Assembly (NCBI RefSeq): GCF_002305875.1
Contig: NZ_CP022098.1
Coordinates: 6,014,001-6,078,000 of the forward strand
Reading direction: 5' to 3'
Origin: Cystobacter fuscus
GTDB taxonomy: Bacteria; Myxococcota; Myxococcia; Myxococcales; Myxococcaceae
DNA length: 64,000 nucleotides
Of this stretch, positions 55,257-63,535 are shown piece after piece. Below the pieces are notes generated by a model. It saw only the letters and a list, made by a program, of their open reading frames with translations. It did not search any database and had not been told where the DNA came from. Both the position numbers and the translations under genes were made by a program. How positions within the stretch are numbered: position 1 is the first letter of the stretch; the number at the start of each line of letters is the position of its first letter.

Positions 55257-56576
55257 CTACGCCGCTACTGGCAACGGCGGAGTGAACTCCATGCCCCCGC
55301 AGCACAGCAGTATCATCGCCCTGAATGCCTTGGGATTGCGGAAGCCATAGGCGCGGCGGCTGAGGGCTCGAATCTTGTTGTTGATTCCCTCCACCACTCC
55401 GTTGCTCAGTCCCGTCTCCACGTAGGCGAGAATGCCGTCCTTGTGCCGCTGGACTGTCTTCGCCAGCTTCGCGAAGGGGGCGAGCCTGGAGTGGCTGGCC
55501 CATTGACACCACTTGTCCAGGTGCTCCGAGGCTCGCTTGGGCTGCACGTAGTCCATGCCCCGTGCCAGGCTTTCCTTGAGCAGATAGGCCCGGTAGAGCG
55601 TCTGGTTCGTCTTCTTCAACTCGCTGAGCTTCTCTCCCTGGCGCACCGTCAGGTTCCACGGATTCTTCAGCAACGCCCAGCGGCTCTGTTTGAGCGCCTT
55701 TCCCTCCTGGCTCCCCGCCTGCTCGCGCACCTCTTGCCGGCGCACCGTATCCAGCGCTTCGTTCGCCAGCTTCTGCACGTGGAACCGGTCGAACACCTTG
55801 CGCACATGTGGGGCACGGTTGCCCACCGCCTTGCTGAAGGCCGCCGACAGGTCCATCGTCGCGTGCGTCAACTCCTTCGTCCTCTCCTCTCCCAGCTCGT
55901 CGAAGAAGGCGTCCAGGGTCTCTTCGTTCTTCCCCTCTCCCACCCAGACGACTCGCGAGCGCAGGTGGTCCACCACCAGGCTCACGTACTTGTGCCCGGC
56001 TTTCCAGCCCAGCTCGTCCACTCCAATGATTTGCAACCCCTCCAGGCGGCCTGGCGACAGGCGCTCCTCGACAATGCGCTCGATGATGGTGCCCACCGTG
56101 CGCCAGTTGATGCCCAGCAGCCGGCAGATGGAGGACTTGTCCAGGCGTTGCGCCTGCCAGGCCACCAGCTCCTCGAAGGCCCGCGTGAAGCTCGAGTCGT
56201 GCGCCGCCCAGGCCACCCGCTCCACTCTCACCCCATGCTCGCGGCAGTGCACACGGCGCGGGGCGTAATGCAGCCAGAAGATGGTTTGTCCCAGCGCCAG
56301 GTGCCGCCACAACCGCCCAGGGCTCGCGTCGTAGCCGGGGGCGGGCCGGCCGCACACTCCGCAGCGAGGCTTGCGCTGTGCGTGCACCGGAGCATGTGGA
56401 ACACCGATTCCGGGGGAAGTGGAACACTGATTCCGGAGCAAGTGGAACGCCCATTCCGGCCATGTGGAACACCGATTCCGGGGTTGTGGAACGCACCCCG
56501 GGGGCGGCACGTATTGCAACTCCGCGACCTGGTCTCTTCCCAGAGCGACAGCCTCTATCGGCTTCTCGCTCCCCAT
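55257..56576 (-). CDS. ISL3-family transposase
   Basis: 439 residues. The zinc-ribbon region RKPRCGVCGRPAPGYD is followed by the HTH-like DKSSICRLLGINWRTVGTII and the DDE domain: IIGVDELGWKAGHKY (Asp), ATMDLSAAFSKAV (Asp) and the late SNGVVEGINNKIRALSRRAY (Glu). All three catalytic positions are present. The first 65 residues are unusual: about residues 28-60 are encoded by a 22-23 bp tandem repeat and read as CST/VPQ/NR-type repeats instead of the usual N-terminus, so the protein may be impaired. ATG assigned; an alternative start closer to the zinc ribbon is possible. Confidence 0.85.
   Translation of the reverse strand: MGSEKPIEAVALGRDQVAELQYVPPPGCVPQPRNRCSTWPEWAFHLLRNQCSTSPGIGVPHAPVHAQRKPRCGVCGRPAPGYDASPGRLWRHLALGQTIFWLHYAPRRVHCREHGVRVERVAWAAHDSSFTRAFEELVAWQAQRLDKSSICRLLGINWRTVGTIIERIVEERLSPGRLEGLQIIGVDELGWKAGHKYVSLVVDHLRSRVVWVGEGKNEETLDAFFDELGEERTKELTHATMDLSAAFSKAVGNRAPHVRKVFDRFHVQKLANEALDTVRRQEVREQAGSQEGKALKQSRWALLKNPWNLTVRQGEKLSELKKTNQTLYRAYLLKESLARGMDYVQPKRASEHLDKWCQWASHSRLAPFAKLAKTVQRHKDGILAYVETGLSNGVVEGINNKIRALSRRAYGFRNPKAFRAMILLCCGGMEFTPPLPVAA
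56396..56508. repeat. Five tandem 22-23 bp repeats inside the ISL3 transposase gene
   Basis: GTGGAAC starts at 56396, 56419, 56442, 56464 and 56486, each unit reading GTGGAACACCGATTCCGG or a close variant, the last one degenerate. Such repeated GTGGAAC/TTCCGG units resemble transposase-binding sites at the ends of IS21-family elements, so this could be a trapped element end; that is inference. Confidence 0.65.
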
Positions 56577-56635
56577 CTCTCATTGGAGACCCTCCCGTCC
56601 ACGGCGGGAACGCCCATTTCGGCTACAGAAGATCC

Positions 56636-57480
56636 CGGAATGTTTCCTCCGTTCGAAACCTCTTGCCATACAGCCCCACCACGAAGGCCGCCGTCGCTTC
56701 TTTCAAGCTCGTCGCCAGGCACCACGCCTCCTTCATTCCCTTCTGCTTCACGCACACCACTGCCCCCACGGGTGCTTCGTCCTGGGTGACTCGCGCTCCC
56801 ACCAGGCGCACCGCCCGGCCCGATTCGGGCACCCACTCCCCCGCGCTCTTCTTCTCTCCCGTCTCATCCATCACTTGAATGCACTGACGGAAGCGCACCA
56901 CGTAGTCAAACTTCAGTTGCTCGAGCAGCGCATAGAACTTCTGGTCTCCAAAGCCCCGGTCGGCCAGTAGTGTGAGCCGCACCCGCTCGGGCACCACCTG
57001 CCGCAGTCGATTGAGCACGAAGTCCTCGACTTCATTGCGCATCCCCTCCAAGGCGGACTTCTCCACCGTGAGCCAGACCAGGGGCGTCGTGCGTCCATGG
57101 CTCGCCACCAACGACGCCACCAGCGTTGTCTGCCCATCCGCATCGAAGTCCGTCCAGTCCAGCGCCACCAGCGCCTCGCTTCTCTGTCCCAAGGCAAAGG
57201 GCACCCACTGTGCGAACAGCTCCCAGACATCAATCCCTTGGTTGGACAAGAGCCGGTCCACCTGCTTCACCCCATGCTTGCTCTTGGTGCCTCGGGCCCA
57301 CGCCAGGGCCTTGCCAATGAGATGAACACCCAGGCTGGCGGCGTGAATGACACCCAGGACCGCGTAGGCCAGGGACAACACGCGCTTGGCGTGCAGGTCT
57401 TCTTCGAAGAGGGCTTCCAGAAAGGTATGCACCTGCTGGTCATCAAGGCGAGGCTTACGCATGACTGCGGAAGTAAGCAT
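56636..57480 (-). pseudogene. N-terminal part of the IS4 transposase
   Basis: Encodes about 281 residues beginning MLTSAVMRKPRLDDQ, with the first catalytic Asp in VALDWTDFDADGQ, the second in LTLLADRGFGDQKF, and ending in the region FRTEETFRD that carries the catalytic Glu. The frame runs directly into the ISL3 element and stops 13 bases later at 56623. Joined to 54644-54976 it gives a complete IS4 transposase of roughly 390 residues. Confidence 0.88.
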
Positions 57481-57556
57481 GCGGGTCCTACTTCTCGCAC
57501 TACTCGGCCTACGCGGCGCTCCCTTGCTCGCCTGTTAAAATGAGGGGATGGCTCAG

Positions 57557-58130
57557 AGTGCGCCCAGTACGGTGGTGACGACGCCGCGATTCCTGGGGAC
57601 GTACCCCACCACGCGCTCGCCTCGGGGAGCACGTCCGCGAGTGCGCGTCATGCTCGTGTGACAGCCGGTTTCGTCGAGGAAGACGAACCGTCGCGGGTCG
57701 AGCAGGAGCATCAGCAGGAGGAAGACACGCCGCAGTGCCTGAATCCGAGGGGAGCGCTGCTCCGAAGCTACGAGCGACTTTTTTTGAGCCCCAGTCCCTG
57801 GCGTCGCAGTGCCCGCCAGACCGCCGAGGAACTGGTATGCACTTCTGTTCGGGCCACCAACGCGTCGAAGTGCTCCCGCACCGTGGCATCGGGTTGTGTA
57901 CGTACCTGGCCATCAAGCGCTTCCAGCACCTCCCCCCGGATGGCCGAGAAGTTGCCTCCGCCCCTTGGCCGTGGCTCCAGGCTCCCCGTTTCGTCCTCGA
58001 GCGTCAGCCAATGAGAAAGTGTCTTGGTGCATACACTGAATTCAGCGGCCACCTCCTCCAGGGTTCTGCCACCACGTCTATAGGCCGCCACTGCGCGCTC
58101 ACGCAAGTCCACCGAATAGGGCCGGGGCAT
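57557..58130 (-). pseudogene. N-terminal part of the IS630 transposase with slippery frameshift
   Basis: The first frame (58130 to 57768) encodes an HTH domain (VDLRERAVAAYRRGGRTLEE, AAEFSVCTKTLSHWL) ending GLGLKKSRS. A run of seven A on the minus strand near 57780 lets the ribosome slip into the frame KKSLVASEQRSPRIQ, which carries the first catalytic Asp in RRFVFLDETGCH. Such slippery runs are common in IS630. The frame is cut at 57557 by the IS4 insertion. Confidence 0.85.
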
Positions 58131-58204
58131 GACTCCTCCTCCAGCCCCAATAGGTCAATTTTGACCGGAACATTCAACTGAAATCCGTTATGAGACGGCG
58201 TAGT

Positions 58205-58572
58205 GGACGACCTTCAGTCGCGTCCGCTCCTGCTCGTGCACCTCCAGCCACGCCTTGTGGTCGGCGGCGTCTAGCCCACACATCGGCTCCGGCAGGTTCT
58301 TGGCCGGGACGGACGCCACGTCCACTTGGTGTTGCTCCAGGCGAGCTGCATGGAGGCGTCGCGCATGACCTCTCCACAGTACTCGTCGCCGCCGGACGTT
58401 CTCAGGGAGAAGAGGTGCGCGGAGAGCAGGTCCAGGTCCGTGGTGAAGAGCAGCACTTGGCGGATCTCGCTGGATTTGGCACGCGGGTCGACGTTGCCGT
58501 ACGCGTACAGGGCAATCTGGATCTGCGGCCCCACGCCGTCGCGCTTCGCGTGGGAGAATCAGTTGACGATGT
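58205..58572 (-). pseudogene. Decayed fragment of a second VWA gene
   Basis: Closely similar to the intact VWA gene at 45160-46356, for example QIALYAYGNVDPRAKSSEIR and LFSLRTSGGDEYCGEVMRDA. About 450 bases of the central part are missing: AWSN runs straight into the KSV/NLPEPM region in another frame. No start remains; the similarity ends abruptly at 58572. It lies 16 bases beyond the IS630 end and on the same strand as the intact copy. Confidence 0.85.
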
Positions 58573-58583
58573 CTCCTTGAGAT

Positions 58584-58599
58584 AGAGAGCGTACTCTCT
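58584..58599. promoter_or_regulatory. Dyad upstream of the GH43 genes
   Basis: AGAGAG-CGTA-CTCTCT is a perfect inverted repeat 164 bases before the first GH43 start, in the gap between the VWA remnant and that gene. It could be an operator of the arabinan genes, or part of the remnant boundary. Confidence 0.35.
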
Positions 58600-58762
58600 C
58601 GAACATTGATGCAATGCGTTGTACAGACCCCGTGACGCGGCGGCCATAAAATGTGAATTCAATGTCTTGACCGTACACCCAAGAAAGAGTTCACATAGGT
58701 ATGACCGTGGCTGTTGATGTCCAGCGAGCGGTCCCTTCCCCGACACCGCAGGAGTCTTATTC

Positions 58763-60148
58763 ATGCCCCAGACGAGAGCAACGATCGATTCGATGCGTCC
58801 CGAAATGTTAACGCTCACATACGAGGCCGCTTCCGAGCCGGCCCGGGTCCAGAGAGAGGGGCTCAGCTCCACCTTCCTGGGGCCCAGCGCGCTGGCCCTG
58901 GCGGTGCTCACGCTCCTGCCGGCCCCGGCCTCCGCCGCCACCCCGGTGTACACCATGACCGCGTTCACGAACTCGAGTGAATCGAACATGTACGTGTACC
59001 AGTCCTATGACGGCACCCATTACGGATTGATGAAGGGGCCCGCCTATACACCTCCGTCGGGATTGATCCGCGACCCCAGCCTCCTCCGACATACGGACGG
59101 GGTGTACTACGTGACGTACACCACGAACTGGGACGGCAACACGATTGGTTTCGCCAAGAGCACCGATCGCGTGAACTGGACCTTCATGCAGAATGTCACG
59201 CTTCCGACGGCGAACCTGCAGAACACCTGGGCGCCCGAGTGGTTCAAGGACAGCGACGGCAGTATCAACATCATCGTCTCGCTGCGCACCACGGGCACCA
59301 GCAACTTCACCCCTCATGTCATCAAGGCGCTCAACACCTCACTGACCGCCTGGTCCAGCCCCGTGCCCCTGTCGGGCCTGGGGCCCAACTACATCGACAC
59401 GTTCATCGTCAAGCTGGGCAGCACCTACCATGCGTTCACCAAGAACGAGACGAGCAAGTACATCGAGTACGCGACGGCTTCCAGCTTGACCGGACCCTAC
59501 ACCTTCAAGGGCACCGGGGATTGGGCGGGCTGGGGCAACTGGGTGGAAGGTCCGGCCCTGATCCAGTTGGACAATGGCTCCTGGCGGATCCTCTTCGACG
59601 GATACTCGTCCGGGAAGTACTACTACAGCGAATCGGCCAACACCTTCGCCTCCTGGTCGGCCAAGAAGGAGCTCCCCTCGCTCACGGGCTTCGTCCGGCA
59701 CCTGACCGTGCTGAAGGAGCCGGGACAGGCCGGTGACATCCGGCGCCTCCAGTCCTTCAACTTCCCGGACCGTTACGCCCGCCATTACAACTATCAAGCC
59801 CGCATCGATCCGAACGTGTCTCCGGTCGAGGACTCACGCTTCCGCATCGTTCCTGGACTGGCCGATGGCAGCAGCGCCGTCTCGTTCGAGTCGGTCAACC
59901 TTCCCGGCTACTTCCTCAAACACAGCAACTACGTGCTGGTCCTGGCGCGCGATGATGGCACGGACCAGTTCAAGCAGGACGCCACCTTCCGGGATGTCGC
60001 GGGCCTGGCGAACCCGGCCTGGACGTCCTACCAGTCGTACAACGTTCCGGGTTCCTACATCCGTCACTACGACTACACGCTTCGCATCGATCCCATCAAC
60101 AGCTCGACCGGGCAGTCGGACGCGACGTTCAAGGAAGTCAGTCCGTGA
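58763..60148 (+). CDS. Secreted GH43 glycosidase with AbfB arabinose-binding domain
   Basis: 461 residues. An atypically long N-terminus precedes the secretion signal (LALAVLTLLPAPASA, cut near 59). The five-bladed GH43 propeller (about 62-325) has LIRDPSLLRHTDGVYYVTYT (catalytic Asp region) and WAPEWFKDSDGSINII, with a later NWVEGPALIQ. The C-terminal AbfB/CBM42 domain (about 335-461) has repeated ...FPDRYARHYNYQARI / LPGYFLKHSNYVL / VPGSYIRHYDYTLRI blades that bind arabinofuranose. It probably releases arabinose from arabinan or arabinoxylan outside the cell. AGGAG eight bases before the ATG supports the start. Confidence 0.88.
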   Translation: MPQTRATIDSMRPEMLTLTYEAASEPARVQREGLSSTFLGPSALALAVLTLLPAPASAATPVYTMTAFTNSSESNMYVYQSYDGTHYGLMKGPAYTPPSGLIRDPSLLRHTDGVYYVTYTTNWDGNTIGFAKSTDRVNWTFMQNVTLPTANLQNTWAPEWFKDSDGSINIIVSLRTTGTSNFTPHVIKALNTSLTAWSSPVPLSGLGPNYIDTFIVKLGSTYHAFTKNETSKYIEYATASSLTGPYTFKGTGDWAGWGNWVEGPALIQLDNGSWRILFDGYSSGKYYYSESANTFASWSAKKELPSLTGFVRHLTVLKEPGQAGDIRRLQSFNFPDRYARHYNYQARIDPNVSPVEDSRFRIVPGLADGSSAVSFESVNLPGYFLKHSNYVLVLARDDGTDQFKQDATFRDVAGLANPAWTSYQSYNVPGSYIRHYDYTLRIDPINSSTGQSDATFKEVSP

Positions 60149-60199
60149 CCCGGAGCTGAACCCTGTCTCGTGATGACCCGAGGAAAGGAAGAACCTTCA

Positions 60200-61624
60200 A
60201 TGACGAAACGCTCATCCCTCCCGCAGCGCGTGCTCTCCCTGGTCGTGGCGGCCCTGTCCCTGGGCCTCGCGGCGGGAACTGCCCTGGCTGCTCCCCCGAA
60301 GTATACGAACCCCCTGATTGCCCAGCGGGCAGACGCCCAGATCTTCAAGCACACCGACGGCTACTACTACTTCACGGCTTCCGTTCCGGAGTACGACCGG
60401 ATCATCCTGCGGCGCGCGACGTCGATCCAGGGCCTGGCCTCCGCGGCGGAGACGGTGGTCTGGCGCAAGCATTCTTCCGGCGAGATGGCGGCGCACATCT
60501 GGGCGCCGGAGCTCCACTTCATCTCGGGCAAGTGGTACATCTACTTCGCGGCGGGTGCCTCCAACGATATCTGGAGGATCCGTATGTATGCCCTCGAGAA
60601 CAGCAGTACCAACCCGTTGACCGGGTCCTGGACCGAGAAGGGCGCCATCTCCACGGGAGTGGATTCGTTCTCGCTCGATGCCACCACCTTCGAGCACAAC
60701 GGCCAGCGATACATGCTCTGGGCGCAGTACAATCCAGACAGCAATGTGTACATCGCGAAGATGAGCAGCCCCACCACCCTCGCGGGCTCCCCGGTGCTGC
60801 TGACCAAGCCCGAGTATGCCTGGGAGACCCAGGGCTTCCGGGTCAACGAAGGCCCCGCGGTCCTCAAGAAGAACGGGAAGATCTTCGTCACCTATTCCGC
60901 CAGCAAGACCGATGACCGTTACTGCATGGGGATGCTGACGGCCTCCGACAGCAGTGATCTCCTCAATCCCGCTTCCTGGCGGAAGTCGCCGACGCCCGTG
61001 TTCGTCAGCAACGTGAACACGAGCCAGTACGGCCCCGGCCACAACTTCTTCACCGTGTCCGAGGACGGCCAGAGCGACCTTCTCGTCTACCACGCGCGCC
61101 CCTACCAGCAGATCAACGGGGACCCGCTGTACGATCCGAACCGCCACACCCGCGTGCAGAAGATCTACTGGAACGCGGACGGGACACCGAACTTCGGAAT
61201 TCCGCTGGCGGATGGGGCCACGCCCTTCCGGTTCAAGTCATACAACCTGCCCAACTACGTGATCCGTCACTGGGAGTTCCGGGGCCGGCTCGAGACCAAT
61301 GTGAATCCCCTGGCGGATTCGCAATTCCGGCTCGTGCCGGGCCTGTCCGGCTCGGGAACGGTCTCGTTCGAGTCGGCGAACTTCCCGGGCTACTACCTGC
61401 GGCACAAGAACTTGGAGGCCTGGGTGGAGAAGAGTGATGGCTCCACCTCGTTCAAGAACGATGCGTCGTTCTACCAGCGCTCCGGCCTGGCGAGCAGCGA
61501 GGGCTCGTCGTTCGAGTCCTACAACTACGCCGGGCGCTACCTGCGCCACTTCAACTACCTGCTCTACGTCCAGTCGCTCTCCACCGCCACGGACAAGGCG
61601 GACGCGACGTTCATCGCGGATTGA
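60200..61624 (+). CDS. Second secreted GH43 glycosidase with AbfB domain
   Basis: 474 residues with a clean signal peptide (ending ALAAP, about 31). The GH43 domain starts NPLIAQRADAQIFKHTDGYY (catalytic Asp), with HIWAPELHFISGKWYIYFAA in the middle and FRVNEGPAVLKKNGKIFVTY (catalytic Glu). It matches the alpha-L-arabinofuranosidase-type subfamily and differs from its neighbour in loops and length, so this is not a recent duplication. The C-terminal AbfB domain (about 345-474) again has LPNYVIRHWEFRGRL-type blades. AGGAAAGGAA precedes the ATG, 51 bases after the first GH43 gene: probably one operon. Confidence 0.9.
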   Translation: MTKRSSLPQRVLSLVVAALSLGLAAGTALAAPPKYTNPLIAQRADAQIFKHTDGYYYFTASVPEYDRIILRRATSIQGLASAAETVVWRKHSSGEMAAHIWAPELHFISGKWYIYFAAGASNDIWRIRMYALENSSTNPLTGSWTEKGAISTGVDSFSLDATTFEHNGQRYMLWAQYNPDSNVYIAKMSSPTTLAGSPVLLTKPEYAWETQGFRVNEGPAVLKKNGKIFVTYSASKTDDRYCMGMLTASDSSDLLNPASWRKSPTPVFVSNVNTSQYGPGHNFFTVSEDGQSDLLVYHARPYQQINGDPLYDPNRHTRVQKIYWNADGTPNFGIPLADGATPFRFKSYNLPNYVIRHWEFRGRLETNVNPLADSQFRLVPGLSGSGTVSFESANFPGYYLRHKNLEAWVEKSDGSTSFKNDASFYQRSGLASSEGSSFESYNYAGRYLRHFNYLLYVQSLSTATDKADATFIAD

Positions 61625-61638
61625 GGGCCGGGCGGGAT

Positions 61639-61678
61639 GGACCGCCGGGCACGCGCCACCGCGTGTGCCCGGCGGTCC
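61639..61678. terminator. Strong bidirectional terminator
   Basis: A perfect 14-bp GC-rich stem (61639-61652 with 61665-61678) around a 12-nt loop lies between the convergent GH43 and araD genes and can end transcription from both. No T tract follows. Confidence 0.75.
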
Positions 61679-61681
61679 GCG

Positions 61682-62380
61682 CTACTTCTGGCCGTAGTAC
61701 GCGCTCGGTCCGTGCTTGCGCTCGAAGTGTTTGCGAATGAGCCGGTCGGGGAGACGCGCGGCTTCGGGATGAATCCCACGGGTGATGAAGGCCATCTTCG
61801 CGAGCTCCTCCAGCACGGCGGCGTTGTAGACCGCCTTCTCGGGGGTCTCTCCCCAGGCGAAGGGCGCATGTCCGGCCACCAGCACCATGGGCGTGTGCAG
61901 GGGGTCGCGGTGGCGGAAGCATTCCAGGATCTGCTGGCCGGTCTCCATCTCGTAGTCGCGTTCCACCGCCTCGGCGCTCATGACCTCCGTGCAGGGCACG
62001 TCCTCGGCGAGGTGGTCGGCGTGGGTGGTGCCATAGATGGGGATGGGCAGGTGGGCCTGGGCCCAGCCGGTGGCATAGGTCGAGTGCGTGTGGACGATGC
62101 CTCCCAAGCCTTTGAGGTTGCGGTACAGGACGAGGTGGGTCCGCGTGTCGGAGGAGGGCCGCAGGGTGCCCTCGACGATCCTCCCCTCGAGGTCCACCAC
62201 CACCATGTGCTCCACCTGGAGCTGGTCATAGGGCACGCCGCTCGGCTTGATGGCGAAGACGCCCGCCCGGGCGTCCAGGGCGGAGACATTGCCAAAGGTA
62301 TAGATGGCGAGCCCACGCCGCGGGATCTCCATGTTCGCCGCCCAGGCTCGTTCTTTCAGTGCGTGGTATTTCGATTCCAT
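61682..62380 (-). CDS. araD: L-ribulose-5-phosphate 4-epimerase
   Basis: 232 residues of the class II aldolase/epimerase fold, converting L-ribulose 5-phosphate to D-xylulose 5-phosphate, the last step of L-arabinose catabolism. Zinc-binding His residues lie in GGIVHTHSTYATGWAQAHLP, and the phosphate and substrate motifs GNVSALD, IKPSGVPYDQL and RPSSDTRTHLVLY match AraD. The full length agrees with the family. It is on the minus strand with the sugar permease genes 39 bases upstream, so it is probably co-transcribed with them. Confidence 0.9.
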   Translation of the reverse strand: MESKYHALKERAWAANMEIPRRGLAIYTFGNVSALDARAGVFAIKPSGVPYDQLQVEHMVVVDLEGRIVEGTLRPSSDTRTHLVLYRNLKGLGGIVHTHSTYATGWAQAHLPIPIYGTTHADHLAEDVPCTEVMSAEAVERDYEMETGQQILECFRHRDPLHTPMVLVAGHAPFAWGETPEKAVYNAAVLEELAKMAFITRGIHPEAARLPDRLIRKHFERKHGPSAYYGQK

Positions 62381-62419
62381 GGCGCCTCGATGCCGTTGGG
62401 GAAGGGTGCTGCGTGGGGG

Positions 62420-63535
62420 TTACCCGCCCGCCTGGGCGGTCCGCTCGATGGGGGAGGAAACGGGGTGGGGTTGCGCGGAGTCCTGCCGGGCCGCGCGGGT
62501 GGACCCCTGGCGCGCGGGCGCTCTCGCCAGCACCTTCTGCAGCAGGCAGAAGACGAGCAGCAGCAGGCCAATGACGATCTTCGTCCACCAGGAGCTGAGG
62601 CTGCCCTCGAACATGATGAGGGTCTGGATGGTGCCGTAGATCAACACGCCGACCAGGGTGCCCAGGACATGGCCCGCGCCGCCCGTGAGCAGGGTGCCCC
62701 CCACCACCACCGCCGCGATGGCATCCATCTCCATTCCCTGCGCGTGCAACCCGTAGCCAGAGAGCATGTAGAAGGTGAAGGCGATGCCCGCCAGGGCGGA
62801 ACAGAAACCACTGAACGTGTAGACGAAGATCTTCGTCCGCGCGACCGGCAGGCCCATCAGCAGGGCGGACTGCTCACTGCCGCCAATGGCATACAGCGTC
62901 CGCCCCAGGCGCGTGAAGTGCGCCAGGTACACCGCTCCGAGCAGGACCCCCAACGCCATGACGACATTGACGGAGACGGAGGTCTCGAAGGGCAGGGGAT
63001 AGCGGATCGCGGAGACGTCGGTGAAGAAGGGATGGGAGATGGCGATCGAGTCGACGCTGATGAGGTAGCAGAGCCCCCGGGCGAGGAACATGCCCGCCAG
63101 GGTGACGATGAAGGGCTGGAGCGAGAAGTACTGGATGACGACCCCATGGATCAGTCCGATGGTGGCTCCCATCAGCAGGACCAGCGGGATGACCAGCGCG
63201 GGGCTCCAGCCCCGGTTCTCGACGAGGTGCGCCAGCACCATGGTGGTGAGCGCGGTCACCGAGCCCACCGACAGATCGATGCCGCCGGAGATGATGACGA
63301 AGGTCATCCCGACCGCGGAGATCAGCAGGAAGGCGTTGTCGATGAACAGGTTGAGGAAGACCTGGAGGGAGAAGAAGCCGTCGAACGCGATCGAGCCCGC
63401 GCCGAACATCACCCCGAACAGTCCCAGGGTGACCATGAACGGCAGGTGCCGCGGATCCAGCCGGGGCCGCGCGGGCGCGCGAGCCGGGAGGACGCGGGGC
63501 GCGGCGAAGAACCTGGAGTCGGTCTCGTTCCTCAC
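62420..63535 (-). CDS. yjfF: Sugar ABC transporter permease, YjfF-like
   Basis: 371 residues with about eight to ten membrane segments and the BPD_transp_2 pattern of RbsC-type permeases: ISGGIDLSVGSVTALTTMVL, GVVIQYFSLQPFIVTLAGM, YAIGGSEQSALLMGLPVART and VVVGGTLLTGGAGHVLGTLV. It is most like YjfF of the E. coli galactofuranose transporter. The GTG start overlaps the preceding permease stop as GTGA. The C-terminal 45 residues are an unusual Arg/Ala/Pro-rich tail. Given araD and the GH43 enzymes, arabinose or arabinofuranose import is likely. Confidence 0.88.
   Translation of the reverse strand: MRNETDSRFFAAPRVLPARAPARPRLDPRHLPFMVTLGLFGVMFGAGSIAFDGFFSLQVFLNLFIDNAFLLISAVGMTFVIISGGIDLSVGSVTALTTMVLAHLVENRGWSPALVIPLVLLMGATIGLIHGVVIQYFSLQPFIVTLAGMFLARGLCYLISVDSIAISHPFFTDVSAIRYPLPFETSVSVNVVMALGVLLGAVYLAHFTRLGRTLYAIGGSEQSALLMGLPVARTKIFVYTFSGFCSALAGIAFTFYMLSGYGLHAQGMEMDAIAAVVVGGTLLTGGAGHVLGTLVGVLIYGTIQTLIMFEGSLSSWWTKIVIGLLLLVFCLLQKVLARAPARQGSTRAARQDSAQPHPVSSPIERTAQAGG

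Larger units (their letters stand above)
54977..56635. mobile_element. ISL3-family element inserted in the IS4
   Basis: The element is 1659 bp and bounded by imperfect inverted repeats (GGGTCTTCGGTACG at the left, GGATCTTCTGTAGC as the complement of the right), with an 8-bp target duplication CGGAATGT at 54969-54976 and 56636-56643. The 8-bp duplication and the GG-TCTTC ends are typical of ISL3. It carries one transposase gene on the minus strand. Confidence 0.92.
54631..57556. mobile_element. IS4-family element inserted in the IS630
   Basis: Near-perfect terminal inverted repeats (CTGAGCTATCCCCTCAT at the left, CTGAGCCATCCCCTCAT as the complement of the right) are flanked by an 8-bp duplication AGTGCGCC at 54623-54630 and 57557-57564. 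Removing the element and one duplication restores the IS630 frame as VLGALALDGIR. It contains the ISL3 element; its own length is about 1.26 kb. Confidence 0.9.
54226..58188. mobile_element. IS630-family element carrying nested insertions
   Basis: The ends carry a perfect 22-bp inverted repeat (54226-54247 and its complement ending at 58188), flanked on both sides by the TA dinucleotide expected for IS630 (54224-54225 and 58189-58190). The transposase halves lie at the two ends on the minus strand. Without the IS4 insertion the element would be about 1.03 kb, a normal IS630 size, and its reading frame would be restored. Confidence 0.9.

Noticed and set aside
56396-56508. Possible CRISPR array
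   Set aside because: Units of 22-23 bp are contiguous with no unique spacers, lie inside a transposase gene and have no cas genes near.
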